A DNA stretch of 37,944 nucleotides from a virus. Within the stretch, counting starts at the first letter, position 1; every line of letters starts with the position of its first letter. Below are positions 8,590 to 16,716 of the stretch, in pieces. The stretch spans positions 1 to 37,944 of IMG/VR virus record IMGVR_UViG_3300042337_000195; one strand, given 5' to 3'. A program made the position numbers and the translations under genes. Below the pieces are notes generated by a model, which was not told the DNA's origin, searched no databases, and saw only the letters and a program-made list of their open reading frames with translations.

Positions 8590-9143
8590 TCGGTGTCCTC
8601 CGGTTGGCTCAGGTGGGGCCAGTCACCCAGCCGATACGTCCATGTGATCTTGGGTATGCAGAGGAACTTGGCGCCCGCAGTCACAGCCCGCTGCCACAAG
8701 TCGTGGTCCTCGTTATGCACATCGCGGTACCCGCCGAGGTGATCCCACAGCTCCGTCTTGACCGCAGCGGCGGAGGCGATCCAGTTGATGTCGTGGATGC
8801 GTTCCATCGGCATCACAACCTGGAGCCCGTCGACACCGATCCAGCCGGGAGGGTCAACACGGGGCCAGGTGTAGACGATGTCGAAATCGCCGTTCAGGTA
8901 CTCGCCGATCGTCGCGAAGTGGTTGGAGTCGAACAGGTCGTCGTCGTCACACCGAAACACCCACGGCGTGTCAACGTTGGCGACCAGCTCGTTGATGATC
9001 TTGGCGGGGCCGACACGATCGAAATCGGTCTTGACGTCCCAGCCGTAGACACGTTCGGTCTGACGGGCGATCGACTGGCCGAGCTCGTGGAGCATCGGGC
9101 GTCGTTCCTCAACGGTCGCAGTGACGATCGTCAGCGGGATCAC
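8586..9143 (-). CDS. Glycosyltransferase family 2-like protein (GT-A fold)
   Basis: 185 residues. GTG start at 9143 overlaps the TGA of the membrane protein gene (GTGA). It opens with the GT-A strand MIPLTIVTATVEERRP. The nucleotide-sugar/metal motif is DDDD at residues 66-69, and a C-terminal acidic motif NEDHDLW lies at 144-150, followed by an IPKITWTYR strand. This is a compact but apparently complete GT2-type catalytic domain; no membrane segment is present. It would use a metal-bound nucleotide sugar. It lies in a run with a membrane protein, a methyltransferase and another glycosyltransferase, between capsid and connector genes. Confidence 0.8.
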   Translation of the reverse strand: MIPLTIVTATVEERRPMLHELGQSIARQTERVYGWDVKTDFDRVGPAKIINELVANVDTPWVFRCDDDDLFDSNHFATIGEYLNGDFDIVYTWPRVDPPGWIGVDGLQVVMPMERIHDINWIASAAAVKTELWDHLGGYRDVHNEDHDLWQRAVTAGAKFLCIPKITWTYRLGDWPHLSQPEDTE

Positions 9144-9958
9144 TGGTACTCCGGTTGGAGCCACCACACGGCCGACGCAGCGCACGCCAGGGCGAGCCAG
9201 GGCACCGGTATCACCTGCACCGCAGCGAACGCCAGAGCAGGCCCAGCAGCGGTGTGGATCAACCTGTAGGTGTCGGTCGCGACGAACAGTTGGGCGTACG
9301 CCACAACCGTCACGGCGACGACTCGCATGGACGGGTTGACGAACGCTGCGAGACAGGCACCCCACTGGACGACCATGCGGGGGTCACGCCACTTGCCGGC
9401 GTGATGCTCCATTGCCGAGCGGATCGGATGGTCGTGGACCCGTTTCAGCACCGGGTTCTGCGTGACCTCGTCAAGCGTCGGTCGACGCCACAACCCAACC
9501 ACCAAAGGGACCACAACACCGACCAGCAAGATCGGATGCCACGCCCACAACGCAGCCCACACCGGCGACGATTCCTTGATCGACGCAGCGATCAGAACCA
9601 GCACCACCGCCAACGGCCACCAGCCCGCCTCCAACGCCGCCACAGCGACGATCGACACGGCCATGGCGGGCAGATCCACGCCGACGGGACGGACAACGTG
9701 CGGTCCCCACACGCCCGCCAGGGCCAACAGCAGAACCGGGGCGGCGAGCATCTGCCGCCACACCAGGCCAGCCTCGAACCCCCACCACACCATGCCCAAC
9801 GCAGCGGTCGGCCACGACGCCCACCACACGATCGACCACAGCTTCACATCAGCGCCACAGACCGCCGGGAGCAGCACCCGCAGGTTAAACGGCTTCGCCA
9901 CCGGCTTGCCGTGACCGGCGAGGATGTAGCGGGCGGCGTCAGGACCGAACCTACCCAC
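9140..9958 (-). CDS. Polytopic membrane protein of the glycan cassette, possibly GT-C-like
   Basis: 272 residues with about seven or eight hydrophobic segments (roughly residues 38-60, 70-85, 95-115, 117-130, 135-155, 205-220, 222-235, 240-265), so it is an integral membrane protein. The loop IKESSPVWAALWAW resembles the K-E-x-x-P motifs of GT-C type membrane glycosyltransferases that use polyprenyl-phosphate sugars, but the protein is shorter than complete GT-C enzymes. Flanked by a methyltransferase and a GT2 enzyme with 8- and 4-base overlaps, it probably acts with them, either transferring sugars or moving lipid-linked sugar across the membrane. Function is inferred. Confidence 0.6.
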   Translation of the reverse strand: MGRFGPDAARYILAGHGKPVAKPFNLRVLLPAVCGADVKLWSIVWWASWPTAALGMVWWGFEAGLVWRQMLAAPVLLLALAGVWGPHVVRPVGVDLPAMAVSIVAVAALEAGWWPLAVVLVLIAASIKESSPVWAALWAWHPILLVGVVVPLVVGLWRRPTLDEVTQNPVLKRVHDHPIRSAMEHHAGKWRDPRMVVQWGACLAAFVNPSMRVVAVTVVAYAQLFVATDTYRLIHTAAGPALAFAAVQVIPVPWLALACAASAVWWLQPEYQ

Positions 9959-10535
9959 GACGCATCACCTCGAGGGTGTACGTCGCAGGGTCGTGCTTGT
10001 CGCCGGACGGACGGTAGAACTCGCGGTCGGTGACTACGACGAACCCGTCGGCCTCAGCGAGCCCACGCAACGTCGACTGCTCCACCCAATCGGCGTCGTC
10101 AAACACCAACGTGCAGGACTCGTCGAGTAGTGGTGCGGCGAGCTGCCAGAAGTCTGCGACAGCCTCAGCAGTGTGATCGGCGTCGTAGAAACAGAATCCG
10201 AACGTGCCGTCCAACTGAGGCAGCGCCGTCCGCATATCCTCGTTGACCGCAGAGAACAACCGAGGGTCACCGATGTACGGAGCGACGTTCTCCAAGAACG
10301 TGCCGAACAACGTGCCACCCGACCAGGCATCACCCTGATGGTGATCGACAGTCACCAGCTCGCAGCCAGCGGGCAGCGAAGTGAGCAGCACTGCGGTCGA
10401 CAAGCCGAGGTAATGACCAACCTCGAGCGCCCGAGACGACGTGGTCGCCGAAGCAACCTCGCCCAACCTCACACACTCAGCGACCGACAACGCACCAGGG
10501 ATCCGCCGGCGCAGATTCTCAGCGAAGTCACGCAT
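9951..10535 (-). CDS. Class I SAM-dependent methyltransferase (Methyltransf_24 type)
   Basis: 194 residues. SAM-binding motif I is EVGHYLGLST at residues 38-47 and motif II is TVDHH near 62-66. YDADHT at 117-122 and FDDADW at 145-150 match the small-molecule / sugar O-methyltransferases of the Methyltransf_24 group. It overlaps the glycosyltransferase upstream by 8 bases and the membrane protein downstream by 8 bases. The likely substrate is a sugar made or attached by the neighbouring glycosyltransferases (inference); DNA is unlikely because no target recognition region or DPPY/PCQ motif is present. Confidence 0.8.
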   Translation of the reverse strand: MRDFAENLRRRIPGALSVAECVRLGEVASATTSSRALEVGHYLGLSTAVLLTSLPAGCELVTVDHHQGDAWSGGTLFGTFLENVAPYIGDPRLFSAVNEDMRTALPQLDGTFGFCFYDADHTAEAVADFWQLAAPLLDESCTLVFDDADWVEQSTLRGLAEADGFVVVTDREFYRPSGDKHDPATYTLEVMRRG

Positions 10536-11334
10536 GACTGTTCTCGTCCGTCAGACGAGTCTCGAGCGTCGCTGGCGTGTCCTTCGTGGACGACGGCCAC
10601 CACACCTTCGGACCCTTGTGATGCCCGACATGGGCGGTCGTGTCGACGTACACGTTGTGTCCGGCTTCGGCGGCACGCAGGCAGAACGACACGTCCTCAC
10701 CCAACGCCCACTCCAAACCGGACTCGCCGGTGCGGACATCGAACCCGAACCAGCAGTTCTTCGACCGGCCACGCTGCTCAAACATGTCCTGCAGCACGTC
10801 ACGATGAACGAGGAGACAACCGGTGCCGGTCGCAGCGAGCTGCACCACCTGATCGGGCTGCCAATCCAACATCACCTGCGTGATCGAATCTTCGTCAGGG
10901 ATGAACAGCGTCGGCACCGGGCCGTCAGCCGTCACGATCACACAGAGAGCGCCGAGCATCTTGACGTCCATCTGGATCGCACGGGCGACCAGCCGGTGCA
11001 ACAGGTCGGGCTCGAAAACCATGTCCGTGTCGCAGAACCAGAGCCAGGAACAAGCTTGGTACGACTCGTTATGCAGGAACTCGTCGACCAGCCGGTTACG
11101 GGCCTTCGCCAAGTTCGCTGTCGCCTCAACAGCGACGTAGTTGTGGAGCAGGCACAGGTCGAGCGGGTTCGGGGACTCCGGCTCGCCGGCCGCTTCCCAC
11201 ACCTGCAACGCCCGCACCCTGTCCCACGCCTGCAACTCGACAAGCGAACGCAGAAACCGGGTCGAGATGTCGTGCCCCGTCGAGGGGAACGCCATCAACA
11301 CCTGGCCGGGCAGATCATCTTCTAGTGACGGCAT
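10528..11334 (-). CDS. Glycosyltransferase, GT-A / GT2-like
   Basis: 268 residues. The DxD-type motif DTDM is at residues 102-105 in the context SWLWFCDTDMVF, and GEDVSFCLRAAEAG at 212-225 followed by AHVGHHK matches the C-terminal acceptor-side motif of GT2-like enzymes that carry an HVGH-type ending. No membrane anchor. It is the first gene after the capsid gene, behind a hairpin at 11375-11416, and begins the glycan cassette. It probably transfers the first sugar onto a virion protein or a cell-wall component; the substrate cannot be told from sequence. Confidence 0.8.
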   Translation of the reverse strand: MPSLEDDLPGQVLMAFPSTGHDISTRFLRSLVELQAWDRVRALQVWEAAGEPESPNPLDLCLLHNYVAVEATANLAKARNRLVDEFLHNESYQACSWLWFCDTDMVFEPDLLHRLVARAIQMDVKMLGALCVIVTADGPVPTLFIPDEDSITQVMLDWQPDQVVQLAATGTGCLLVHRDVLQDMFEQRGRSKNCWFGFDVRTGESGLEWALGEDVSFCLRAAEAGHNVYVDTTAHVGHHKGPKVWWPSSTKDTPATLETRLTDENSHA

Positions 11335-11374
11335 GACGACTCCAATGACGGCGGACGACGGAGGTGACGGCAGT

Positions 11375-11416
11375 GCGGGGACTGCGCTCGAGCCGTCAAG
11401 CGAACGCAGTCCCCGC
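11375..11416 (-). terminator. Hairpin after the capsid gene (possible attenuating terminator)
   Basis: A perfect 12-bp inverted repeat (GCGGGGACTGCG at 11375-11386, complement at 11405-11416) encloses an 18-base loop in the 96-base space between capsid and glycosyltransferase genes. No T-run follows on either strand. In the leftward transcript it would sit directly behind the most highly expressed gene. It may partly stop transcription or protect the 3' end of capsid mRNA. Confidence 0.55.
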
Positions 11417-11430
11417 GAAGGGTCAGCGGG

Positions 11431-12786
11431 TCAGCTCAAGACCTGCTTGAAGCCGGTGCCCTGAAGGACGCACGAAGCGACCGGGTACCGACCCGAGGTG
11501 AACGCCGAGTAGCCGAACAGCACCATGTTCACCGACAGCGACGCACCGAGAACTTCCTCGAAACGCAGACCCATCGGAGCGCCCGCATCCTCCATCAGGA
11601 GGTTGTCAGCGCGACGGGTGATGATGATCCGGTCCTCGTCGGTGCTCGCGCCGAGAACGATCGGCACGTTCGCGTCGGAGATGACCGGCACACCGGCGAT
11701 GTCGCCCACGGAGTTGAGCCCCGCAGCGACACCATCGCCGACCTGGTTCTGCCCGTTGTACCCGTTGATGTTCACCAGCGGGCGGCCAGCAGTGTCGGAC
11801 TGTGCGCACAGCCAGGCCCAACGGCGCGGATGCATGACGATGAGGTCCGCAGCAGCCAGGCGGCTGGCGTTGACCTTGCCGATCCCGTTGTGGATCGCGG
11901 TCACCAGCGAAGCGCCAGTCGTGCCGGTCCACGCAGCGGTCTGCACCGACGTCGTGTTGATGACGCCGAAGTGAGTGCCCGCAGTGCCGGCACCGTTCAG
12001 GGCGTCGGAGTCGAGCTTGGTGGCGTAGGCAGACACGAGGTCGGCCATCAGGATCTCACCGATCCCGGTGCCACGGTCGATCGACTGGCGGGACACAACC
12101 TGCTGGCCGGCGTAGGTACGCACCGGCACGGTCAGGTCAGTCTCGGCGTAGGTCGTGTTGCTGACCGCAGTGTTCTGCGTCTCCTGAGCAGCGACCGACA
12201 CGCCAGTGTTGCCACGCGGCACGGTGATGGTCATGCCGTCACCGGGCAGCGGCAGCGAGCTGACCGCGTCCAGGAACGGGCGACCGGCACGCAGGATCGG
12301 AGCGAACTGCGAGGTCAGATACTGGGGAACAACAAGGCCACCGAAGTTGCCCGTGGTCGACCGGTACTCAGCCTTGACCTCGGCCTGTGAACGCTGGATG
12401 CGGTCACGGGCCTCGTAGTCCGAAGCGAACTCGGCACGGAACGCATCCGCGATGAAGTCGTGGTTGCCGTCGGCGCGGTAGGTGCGCTCCTCGGACTTGA
12501 CCTGCACAGCGGTGGTGGTCACGCCGAGCGCCTTGCGGGTGGCGTCCGCAGCGGACCGGGACTCCTCCAGCTCAGCCAGATCGGCCTCGCGCTGACGCAG
12601 CTCGGCGATGCGCTCGTCGATGCCCTTCAGGGCGGAACGCTTCTCGTCGAACTCGGCCGTCTCGGCGTCGGTCAGCTCGGAACGGCCCTCAGTCTCGACG
12701 GATGCGAGGATGGCCTGCACTGCTTCGTCTGCCGCTTCGCGCTCGTTGAGAGCGGCGGCGATCAGGGAGCGGATCTGCTCCAACAT
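11431..12786 (-). CDS. Major capsid protein, HK97 family, with N-terminal delta (scaffold) domain
   Basis: 451 residues. Residues 1-90 are a strongly charged coiled coil (LIAAALNEREAADEAVQ to LAELEESR), the cleavable delta domain that scaffolds the prohead. The body follows from about residue 125: LVVPQYLTSQFAPILR, then VPRGNTGVSVAAQETQ and VNASRLAAADLIVMHPRRW, ending with IIITRRADNLLMEDAG and MGLRFEEVLGASLSVNMVLFGYSAF. This matches the HK97 fold E-loop, P-domain and A-domain pattern. A strong GGAGGTT lies six bases before the ATG, one of the best ribosome sites in the genome, as expected for an abundant protein. The protease gene is just upstream. The 127 bases before the start (12787-12913) hold only this leader. 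Confidence 0.93.
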   Translation of the reverse strand: MLEQIRSLIAAALNEREAADEAVQAILASVETEGRSELTDAETAEFDEKRSALKGIDERIAELRQREADLAELEESRSAADATRKALGVTTTAVQVKSEERTYRADGNHDFIADAFRAEFASDYEARDRIQRSQAEVKAEYRSTTGNFGGLVVPQYLTSQFAPILRAGRPFLDAVSSLPLPGDGMTITVPRGNTGVSVAAQETQNTAVSNTTYAETDLTVPVRTYAGQQVVSRQSIDRGTGIGEILMADLVSAYATKLDSDALNGAGTAGTHFGVINTTSVQTAAWTGTTGASLVTAIHNGIGKVNASRLAAADLIVMHPRRWAWLCAQSDTAGRPLVNINGYNGQNQVGDGVAAGLNSVGDIAGVPVISDANVPIVLGASTDEDRIIITRRADNLLMEDAGAPMGLRFEEVLGASLSVNMVLFGYSAFTSGRYPVASCVLQGTGFKQVLS

Positions 12787-12913
12787 GGTGGGAACCTCCA
12801 GGGTTCAGAAGATGGGTTGGGGGTCCACTCGGGTGAATGCAGGTGCGGCGCAGGTGGTGCCCCGACAGGGGTCCGGCGTGCGTCGCGGCGTGCTGTTCGG
12901 CGCGGTGGGGGGA

Positions 12914-13534
12914 TCAGCCGTGGCTGATGAGTTCGAGCTGGCGACGAGCCAGCGCGAGGGAACGACCAGCCGGCGGCGTCACGCCTGCGGGCTCGTCGGT
13001 ACGCATCTGAGCGACAGTCGCCGGGTTCGCCGGGAACGTCACCACAGACACGTCGTACAGCTTCAGTTCGTTGATCGTGCGGACTTCGGTCTTGGTGTCG
13101 AACGACTGGCGCACAGCCTTGAACGCGAACGACATCGCATCCAGATCACCGCGACTCATCGCCGACCGCAGCTCGGCGACCGCAGGGTTGGCCGGGTCGA
13201 GTTCGGCGTCGACCCGCAGCCCGATGTCATCCGACTCCAGGCGAAGCGTGCCCGACTTCGACCGGGCCAGCGGCACACCCGTGTGATTCACCAGCAGCCG
13301 CACATCGGCCTCGCGGGCCGACTTCGCAGCCGCACCCCTGGCGATCGTCTCGGTGAAGCCACCGTTCTCGGGGCCACCACCGATGTCGTAGCGGTTCTCG
13401 TACACCAGGGCGTAGCCGGACAGGGTCGGCGGCTTGCCGTCCTCAGCGCGCAGCTCGAGGCCCGTGGCCGACACGGTCCGCAGCTCACGCTCAGGCGTCT
13501 CGACACCTTCGTCGGTGCGTCGGTAATCGGTCAT
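12914..13534 (-). CDS. HK97-type prohead protease (peptidase family U35/S78)
   Basis: 206 residues, of normal size. Beta-strand entry PTLSGYALVYENRYDIGG, then the catalytic histidine in LLVNHTGVPLA (H84) and the catalytic serine in DAMSFAFK (S135), with an acidic residue in NELKLYDVSVVTFPANP (E156 or D161). These are the signature elements of the herpesvirus-assemblin-like prohead protease that removes the capsid delta domain. Start ATG at 13534 overlaps the portal stop (ATGA). It lies between portal and capsid genes, the canonical order. Confidence 0.92.
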   Translation of the reverse strand: MTDYRRTDEGVETPERELRTVSATGLELRAEDGKPPTLSGYALVYENRYDIGGGPENGGFTETIARGAAAKSAREADVRLLVNHTGVPLARSKSGTLRLESDDIGLRVDAELDPANPAVAELRSAMSRGDLDAMSFAFKAVRQSFDTKTEVRTINELKLYDVSVVTFPANPATVAQMRTDEPAGVTPPAGRSLALARRQLELISHG

Positions 13535-14742
13535 GGGTTCTCCGGTGGAGACGGGACGGCGTCAGTAGGGGGATCGTCCGGCATGTCGCTGCCAGAGTCA
13601 GGTGTGTCGAACTCGTCGCCACCATCAACAGGCGGCAGATCCTCGAGGTCACGCATTTCGTTCGTCGTCAGCAGCGGCGTGCCCGACAAGGTGCCGATAC
13701 GGGCAGCGATCTCATACGACTCGTACCGCGACTTCAGATCGGAGCGAAGCACGGCCGACACGTTCGCCTTCACCCGCTGCGGGCGGGGAATCAGCAACGA
13801 CAGCGACTCCTCGACAGGCACCAGGTACGGAACCAGCCCGTATGTGAGCCAATCGGCGGCACGCTGCTCACGATTCGCATACGTCACACTCGAGCCCGAG
13901 GTCGCCGCCCCGATCATCTCGGGGAACACCCCGTAGATGCGGGCGATCTGCTCAACCGTGAACCGCTGCGTGTCCAAGAACTGCGAATCGGTCGGGTTGA
14001 CCTGGATCTGCTCATGCTTCAAACCCGACCCGAACACCGCCGGCTCGCGGCCCCTGGTGGCATCAACGAACTTCTCTTTGACGCCCTCGGCCTGGTCGGC
14101 GGTGAGCTGCTGTTCCGAGTAGATGATTGACGACGGATGCCCGCCGCCAGTGAAGAACTCGCCGCCGAAATCCTCAGCAGCGAGCCCAGAGTTGATCGAC
14201 TTCGCAGCGAACCCGATCGGCGACAACCCGAACGGCTGACCAGGAGCAGCGAACATCGGGGCGTGCCACAGACGGCCAGCAGGCCAACGCTCAATCGGCT
14301 GGTTCTCCAGCTTCGTGACCCAGCGGCCGTTCTCGTCATGCCACGTCACCGACCCCGGCGACAGAATCTCAATACGACGAGGGAACCCCGACGCAGTGAA
14401 CTCGGTAATCAGCCCGTAGGCGTTACCGGCGAGCAGCAGCGACGACCACATCTGATAGCGCCACACCGACGGCGACACATCAACCGACGGGTCAGCGAGC
14501 ACCTGCGCCAACTGCATCGGCGCATTCACATCGCCCACCGTGCGGAACTGGTCAATCGGCAACGTCGAACCGACACCAGCGATCAACCGGACACACGCCC
14601 ACACGGCGCTGTGCCGCATCGCCGTACCCTCATCAACCGACGACGACAACCCCTTCGAGCCCATCCTGCGGGCGTTGATCGCCGACAGAATCTCACCCGA
14701 AGTGACCGCACGCTCCTCACGACGCAACAGACCGCCGAACAT
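13531..14742 (-). CDS. Portal protein, HK97 family
   Basis: 403 residues. The N-terminal VDEGTAMRHSAVWACVRLIAGVGSTLP and the following stem/wing pattern (YGLITEF, VTWHDENGRWVTK, LWHAPMFAAPGQPFGLSPI) are those of the HK97-type portal, the dodecameric ring through which DNA enters the head and to which the tail connects. The C-terminal IARIYGVFPEMIGAATSGSSVTYANREQ is highly typical. Start ATG at 14742 overlaps the TGA of a small membrane protein gene (TGATG). The last 35 residues are Asp/Pro-rich and probably disordered. Confidence 0.95.
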   Translation of the reverse strand: MFGGLLRREERAVTSGEILSAINARRMGSKGLSSSVDEGTAMRHSAVWACVRLIAGVGSTLPIDQFRTVGDVNAPMQLAQVLADPSVDVSPSVWRYQMWSSLLLAGNAYGLITEFTASGFPRRIEILSPGSVTWHDENGRWVTKLENQPIERWPAGRLWHAPMFAAPGQPFGLSPIGFAAKSINSGLAAEDFGGEFFTGGGHPSSIIYSEQQLTADQAEGVKEKFVDATRGREPAVFGSGLKHEQIQVNPTDSQFLDTQRFTVEQIARIYGVFPEMIGAATSGSSVTYANREQRAADWLTYGLVPYLVPVEESLSLLIPRPQRVKANVSAVLRSDLKSRYESYEIAARIGTLSGTPLLTTNEMRDLEDLPPVDGGDEFDTPDSGSDMPDDPPTDAVPSPPENP

Positions 14743-14891
14743 CAGGCGTCGTCCTCGACAGCAACACCAACCAGGAACACACCCACACCGACACAGATCG
14801 CGCCCAACGCCGTCGAGATCGTGAACCCGGCGACGATAGCGGTGACGATCCCAGCGGCCTGAAGGAAGGCGGCAACAGCATTGCGATGCAT
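14742..14891 (-). CDS. Small two-helix membrane protein between terminase and portal
   Basis: 49 residues (MHRNAVAAFLQAAGIVTAIV, then a second hydrophobic stretch) ending VEDDA. Two transmembrane helices separated by a short turn around residues 22-27 are visible. GGAGGG precedes the ATG, and the TGA overlaps the portal start (TGATG), so it is translated with the portal. Similar tiny membrane proteins occur in this place in some actinophages; no function was recognised. Confidence 0.7.
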   Translation of the reverse strand: MHRNAVAAFLQAAGIVTAIVAGFTISTALGAICVGVGVFLVGVAVEDDA

Positions 14892-14907
14892 CGACCCTCC
14901 GGCCATC

Positions 14908-16395
14908 TCAGTAAGCGAACACAGGGGCGACAGACGGCACCTCGGTCGGCAACAAGGCTCGAGCGACCGTCACCGCCTCAAGCGGCGACAACGGCACAGT
15001 GGCGTTACGGGTATCCCAGCGCCAACCCTCACCAGCACGATGCTCGGCAGCATCAGCCACAGCGACATCGAGCGGACCCTGCCCGTCAGGGCGGCGCAGC
15101 CGACCCTCGATCACATCGGCGTAGAACCCGCCACACGCGGCGCTGTAGTCAGACACACCCACAGGTGTGAGTAGTTCCGAGTCGATGCCAGCGTCTCGGA
15201 ACGCCTGCATGACCGGCCCCAACTGCGACGCAGTCGGACCAGCGTTGAAGAACCCGACCGCCAACGGCGACCACTTCCCCACCAACTCGACCAGGCGCCC
15301 CGGCAACCAGCCGACACCCTGACGATGCTCAATCACCTCGACGTAGGGCTCGGCGATCGTCCCAGCACCAACACTGATCGACGCCGAACCGGCATCCCAG
15401 TCAACCCCGAACGAGATCGTCACAGCGCCAGGTTCGATGTGCGGCGGGGCACAGATCGTGTCCGCCCACTCCACCGCCGGCAACTTCGCCGGAGCGCCAC
15501 CCTGATCCGACAACAACGGGTCCCACACACCGAGACGTTCACGGGCGAACTTCTCGTCGCCCATCGCCTCATGCTCGGCGTCGATGTAATCAGCCGAGAT
15601 CCGATGCGGATACGCAGGGTTCGCGACAGCGATCAGCGAACGGTCACGCACGTCAATCGGCGTCGACACCACCCGACCATCGGCGTCCAGCGACACGTTT
15701 TCAGCCGTCCACTCGCAATACGCCAGACGGCCGGCGTCACCCGACAAGGCACGCTTACGGATCGTCCACAACGCCGACGAATCCGACAGCCCAGCAGACG
15801 ACGCATACCACACCTGCGGATTCGGATGCGTCGACAACGTCGGCAACGACGCCGCCACATGCTCCGCCTTCAACGCATACGCCTCGTCATACACAACAAG
15901 AGACGCACCAGCGAAACCACGACCAGCACCACCGGTACGAGCCCGGTACTTCAACCGCGCGCCCGACTTCAACTCGATGCCCTGCTCGCCATTCGCGAAC
16001 CTGATCCGCTGCACCTGAGCCTCAAGCACCGGCGACGACTCGATCAACGACACCATCCGCAGGAACGCTTCGTTCGCCGTCGGGAACTCATGCGCCGTGT
16101 GGATTATCAGGTTCTCACCGAAGTGGAACAGGCCGGCAACCTCACGGGCCTGGATCGTCTCGCCCTTGCCGTTCTGGCGGGGCTGGATGTCAGCCACCTC
16201 GAACGCCGCCCAAGTGTTATCGGACCTCACGCCGAGCGCCGCACGGAGCGTGAACTCCTGCGCCGCATCCAACGTCATCCCAACAGCGTCAAGCAGATCC
16301 AGTGCTTCGTCCACGGCGGCGAGGCTGTGAACGTGGGGCGGCAGATGCAGGAGCGGCGGCGATTCGCGCATCACGTCGGGCGGCGAGATCGTCAA
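14908..16395 (-). CDS. terL: Terminase large subunit
   Basis: 495 residues. The motor ATPase domain has a deviant Walker A QPRQNGKGET (residues 71-80), a Walker B LVVYDEAY (166-173) and an ASSAGL coupling segment around 198. The nuclease domain begins with SFGVDWDAGSASISVG, whose aspartates are the metal ligands of the RNase H-like fold. It packages DNA into the prohead through the portal. It is about 100 residues shorter than many actinophage terminases but both domains are present. It overlaps the upstream small gene by 107 bases, an unusually long overlap here; a later start is possible but would lose the N-terminal adenine-binding region. Confidence 0.93.
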   Translation of the reverse strand: MTISPPDVMRESPPLLHLPPHVHSLAAVDEALDLLDAVGMTLDAAQEFTLRAALGVRSDNTWAAFEVADIQPRQNGKGETIQAREVAGLFHFGENLIIHTAHEFPTANEAFLRMVSLIESSPVLEAQVQRIRFANGEQGIELKSGARLKYRARTGGAGRGFAGASLVVYDEAYALKAEHVAASLPTLSTHPNPQVWYASSAGLSDSSALWTIRKRALSGDAGRLAYCEWTAENVSLDADGRVVSTPIDVRDRSLIAVANPAYPHRISADYIDAEHEAMGDEKFARERLGVWDPLLSDQGGAPAKLPAVEWADTICAPPHIEPGAVTISFGVDWDAGSASISVGAGTIAEPYVEVIEHRQGVGWLPGRLVELVGKWSPLAVGFFNAGPTASQLGPVMQAFRDAGIDSELLTPVGVSDYSAACGGFYADVIEGRLRRPDGQGPLDVAVADAAEHRAGEGWRWDTRNATVPLSPLEAVTVARALLPTEVPSVAPVFAY

Positions 16396-16588
16396 GGATC
16401 GACCCCTCCTCGGGCTTCAACCCGTCCAGCTCAGACATCACCGTGCGTAGCTCCCGCGACAACGCAGCCAACGCCGACGCCGGCGTGTCCAGGCTGTCGA
16501 TCGCCGACCGCAACTGGTCATGCAGATGCAGCAGCTCGACACGCCGATCCACAACATCACTCGGAGTGAGATCAGGCGTAGCAGACAC
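16289..16588 (-). CDS. Candidate terminase small subunit / terminase-associated protein
   Basis: 99 residues with a GTG start. Residues 10-60 form a charged helical region (RVELLHLHDQLRSAIDSL, SRELRTVMSELDGL), followed by EEGSILDDLAARRDARIA and an Arg/Ala/Pro-rich tail. Proteins of this layout lie directly before the large terminase in many actinophages and are candidates for the DNA-recognising small subunit, but no helix-turn-helix was seen, so this is a positional call. Its end overlaps terL by 107 bases. The GTG overlaps the TAG of a possible 25-codon ORF (TAGTG). Confidence 0.5.
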   Translation of the reverse strand: MSATPDLTPSDVVDRRVELLHLHDQLRSAIDSLDTPASALAALSRELRTVMSELDGLKPEEGSILDDLAARRDARIAAAPASAAPRSQPRRRGRSTGSA

Positions 16589-16665
16589 TACGAAACGCCT
16601 CCAAGTTGCATGAAGCTACGGGCCGCGATCCGCACTAGAGAGAGGCCGTCAAGAAACGGGGTCAT
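16588..16665 (-). CDS. Possible 25-residue ORF coupled to the small terminase gene
   Basis: ATG at 16665 opens 25 codons (MTPFLDGLSLVRIAARSFMQ, five more) ending in a TAG that overlaps the GTG of the next gene (TAGTG), the same kind of junction found between proven genes in this genome. No clear ribosome site precedes it. It may be a leader peptide setting translation of the terminase gene, or chance. The rest of 16589-16716 shows nothing else recognisable; a cos site could lie here but none can be identified by eye. Confidence 0.3.
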   Translation of the reverse strand: MTPFLDGLSLVRIAARSFMQLGGVS

Positions 16666-16716
16666 GGTCGTGCAGTGGAGATCCTAGAAACTAGCGATCG
16701 TCGTCACTCAGCGTGG

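Noticed and set aside
9155-10033. Long plus-strand frame opposite the membrane protein and methyltransferase genes
   Set aside because: Low-complexity His/Arg/Gln-rich translation with no start-site support; both sense genes have clear motifs and coupled starts.
14886-15174. Plus-strand frames of about 95 codons over the 3' end of terL
   Set aside because: Antisense shadows with compositional bias, no motif and no ribosome site; the small membrane protein on the other strand explains the region before the portal.
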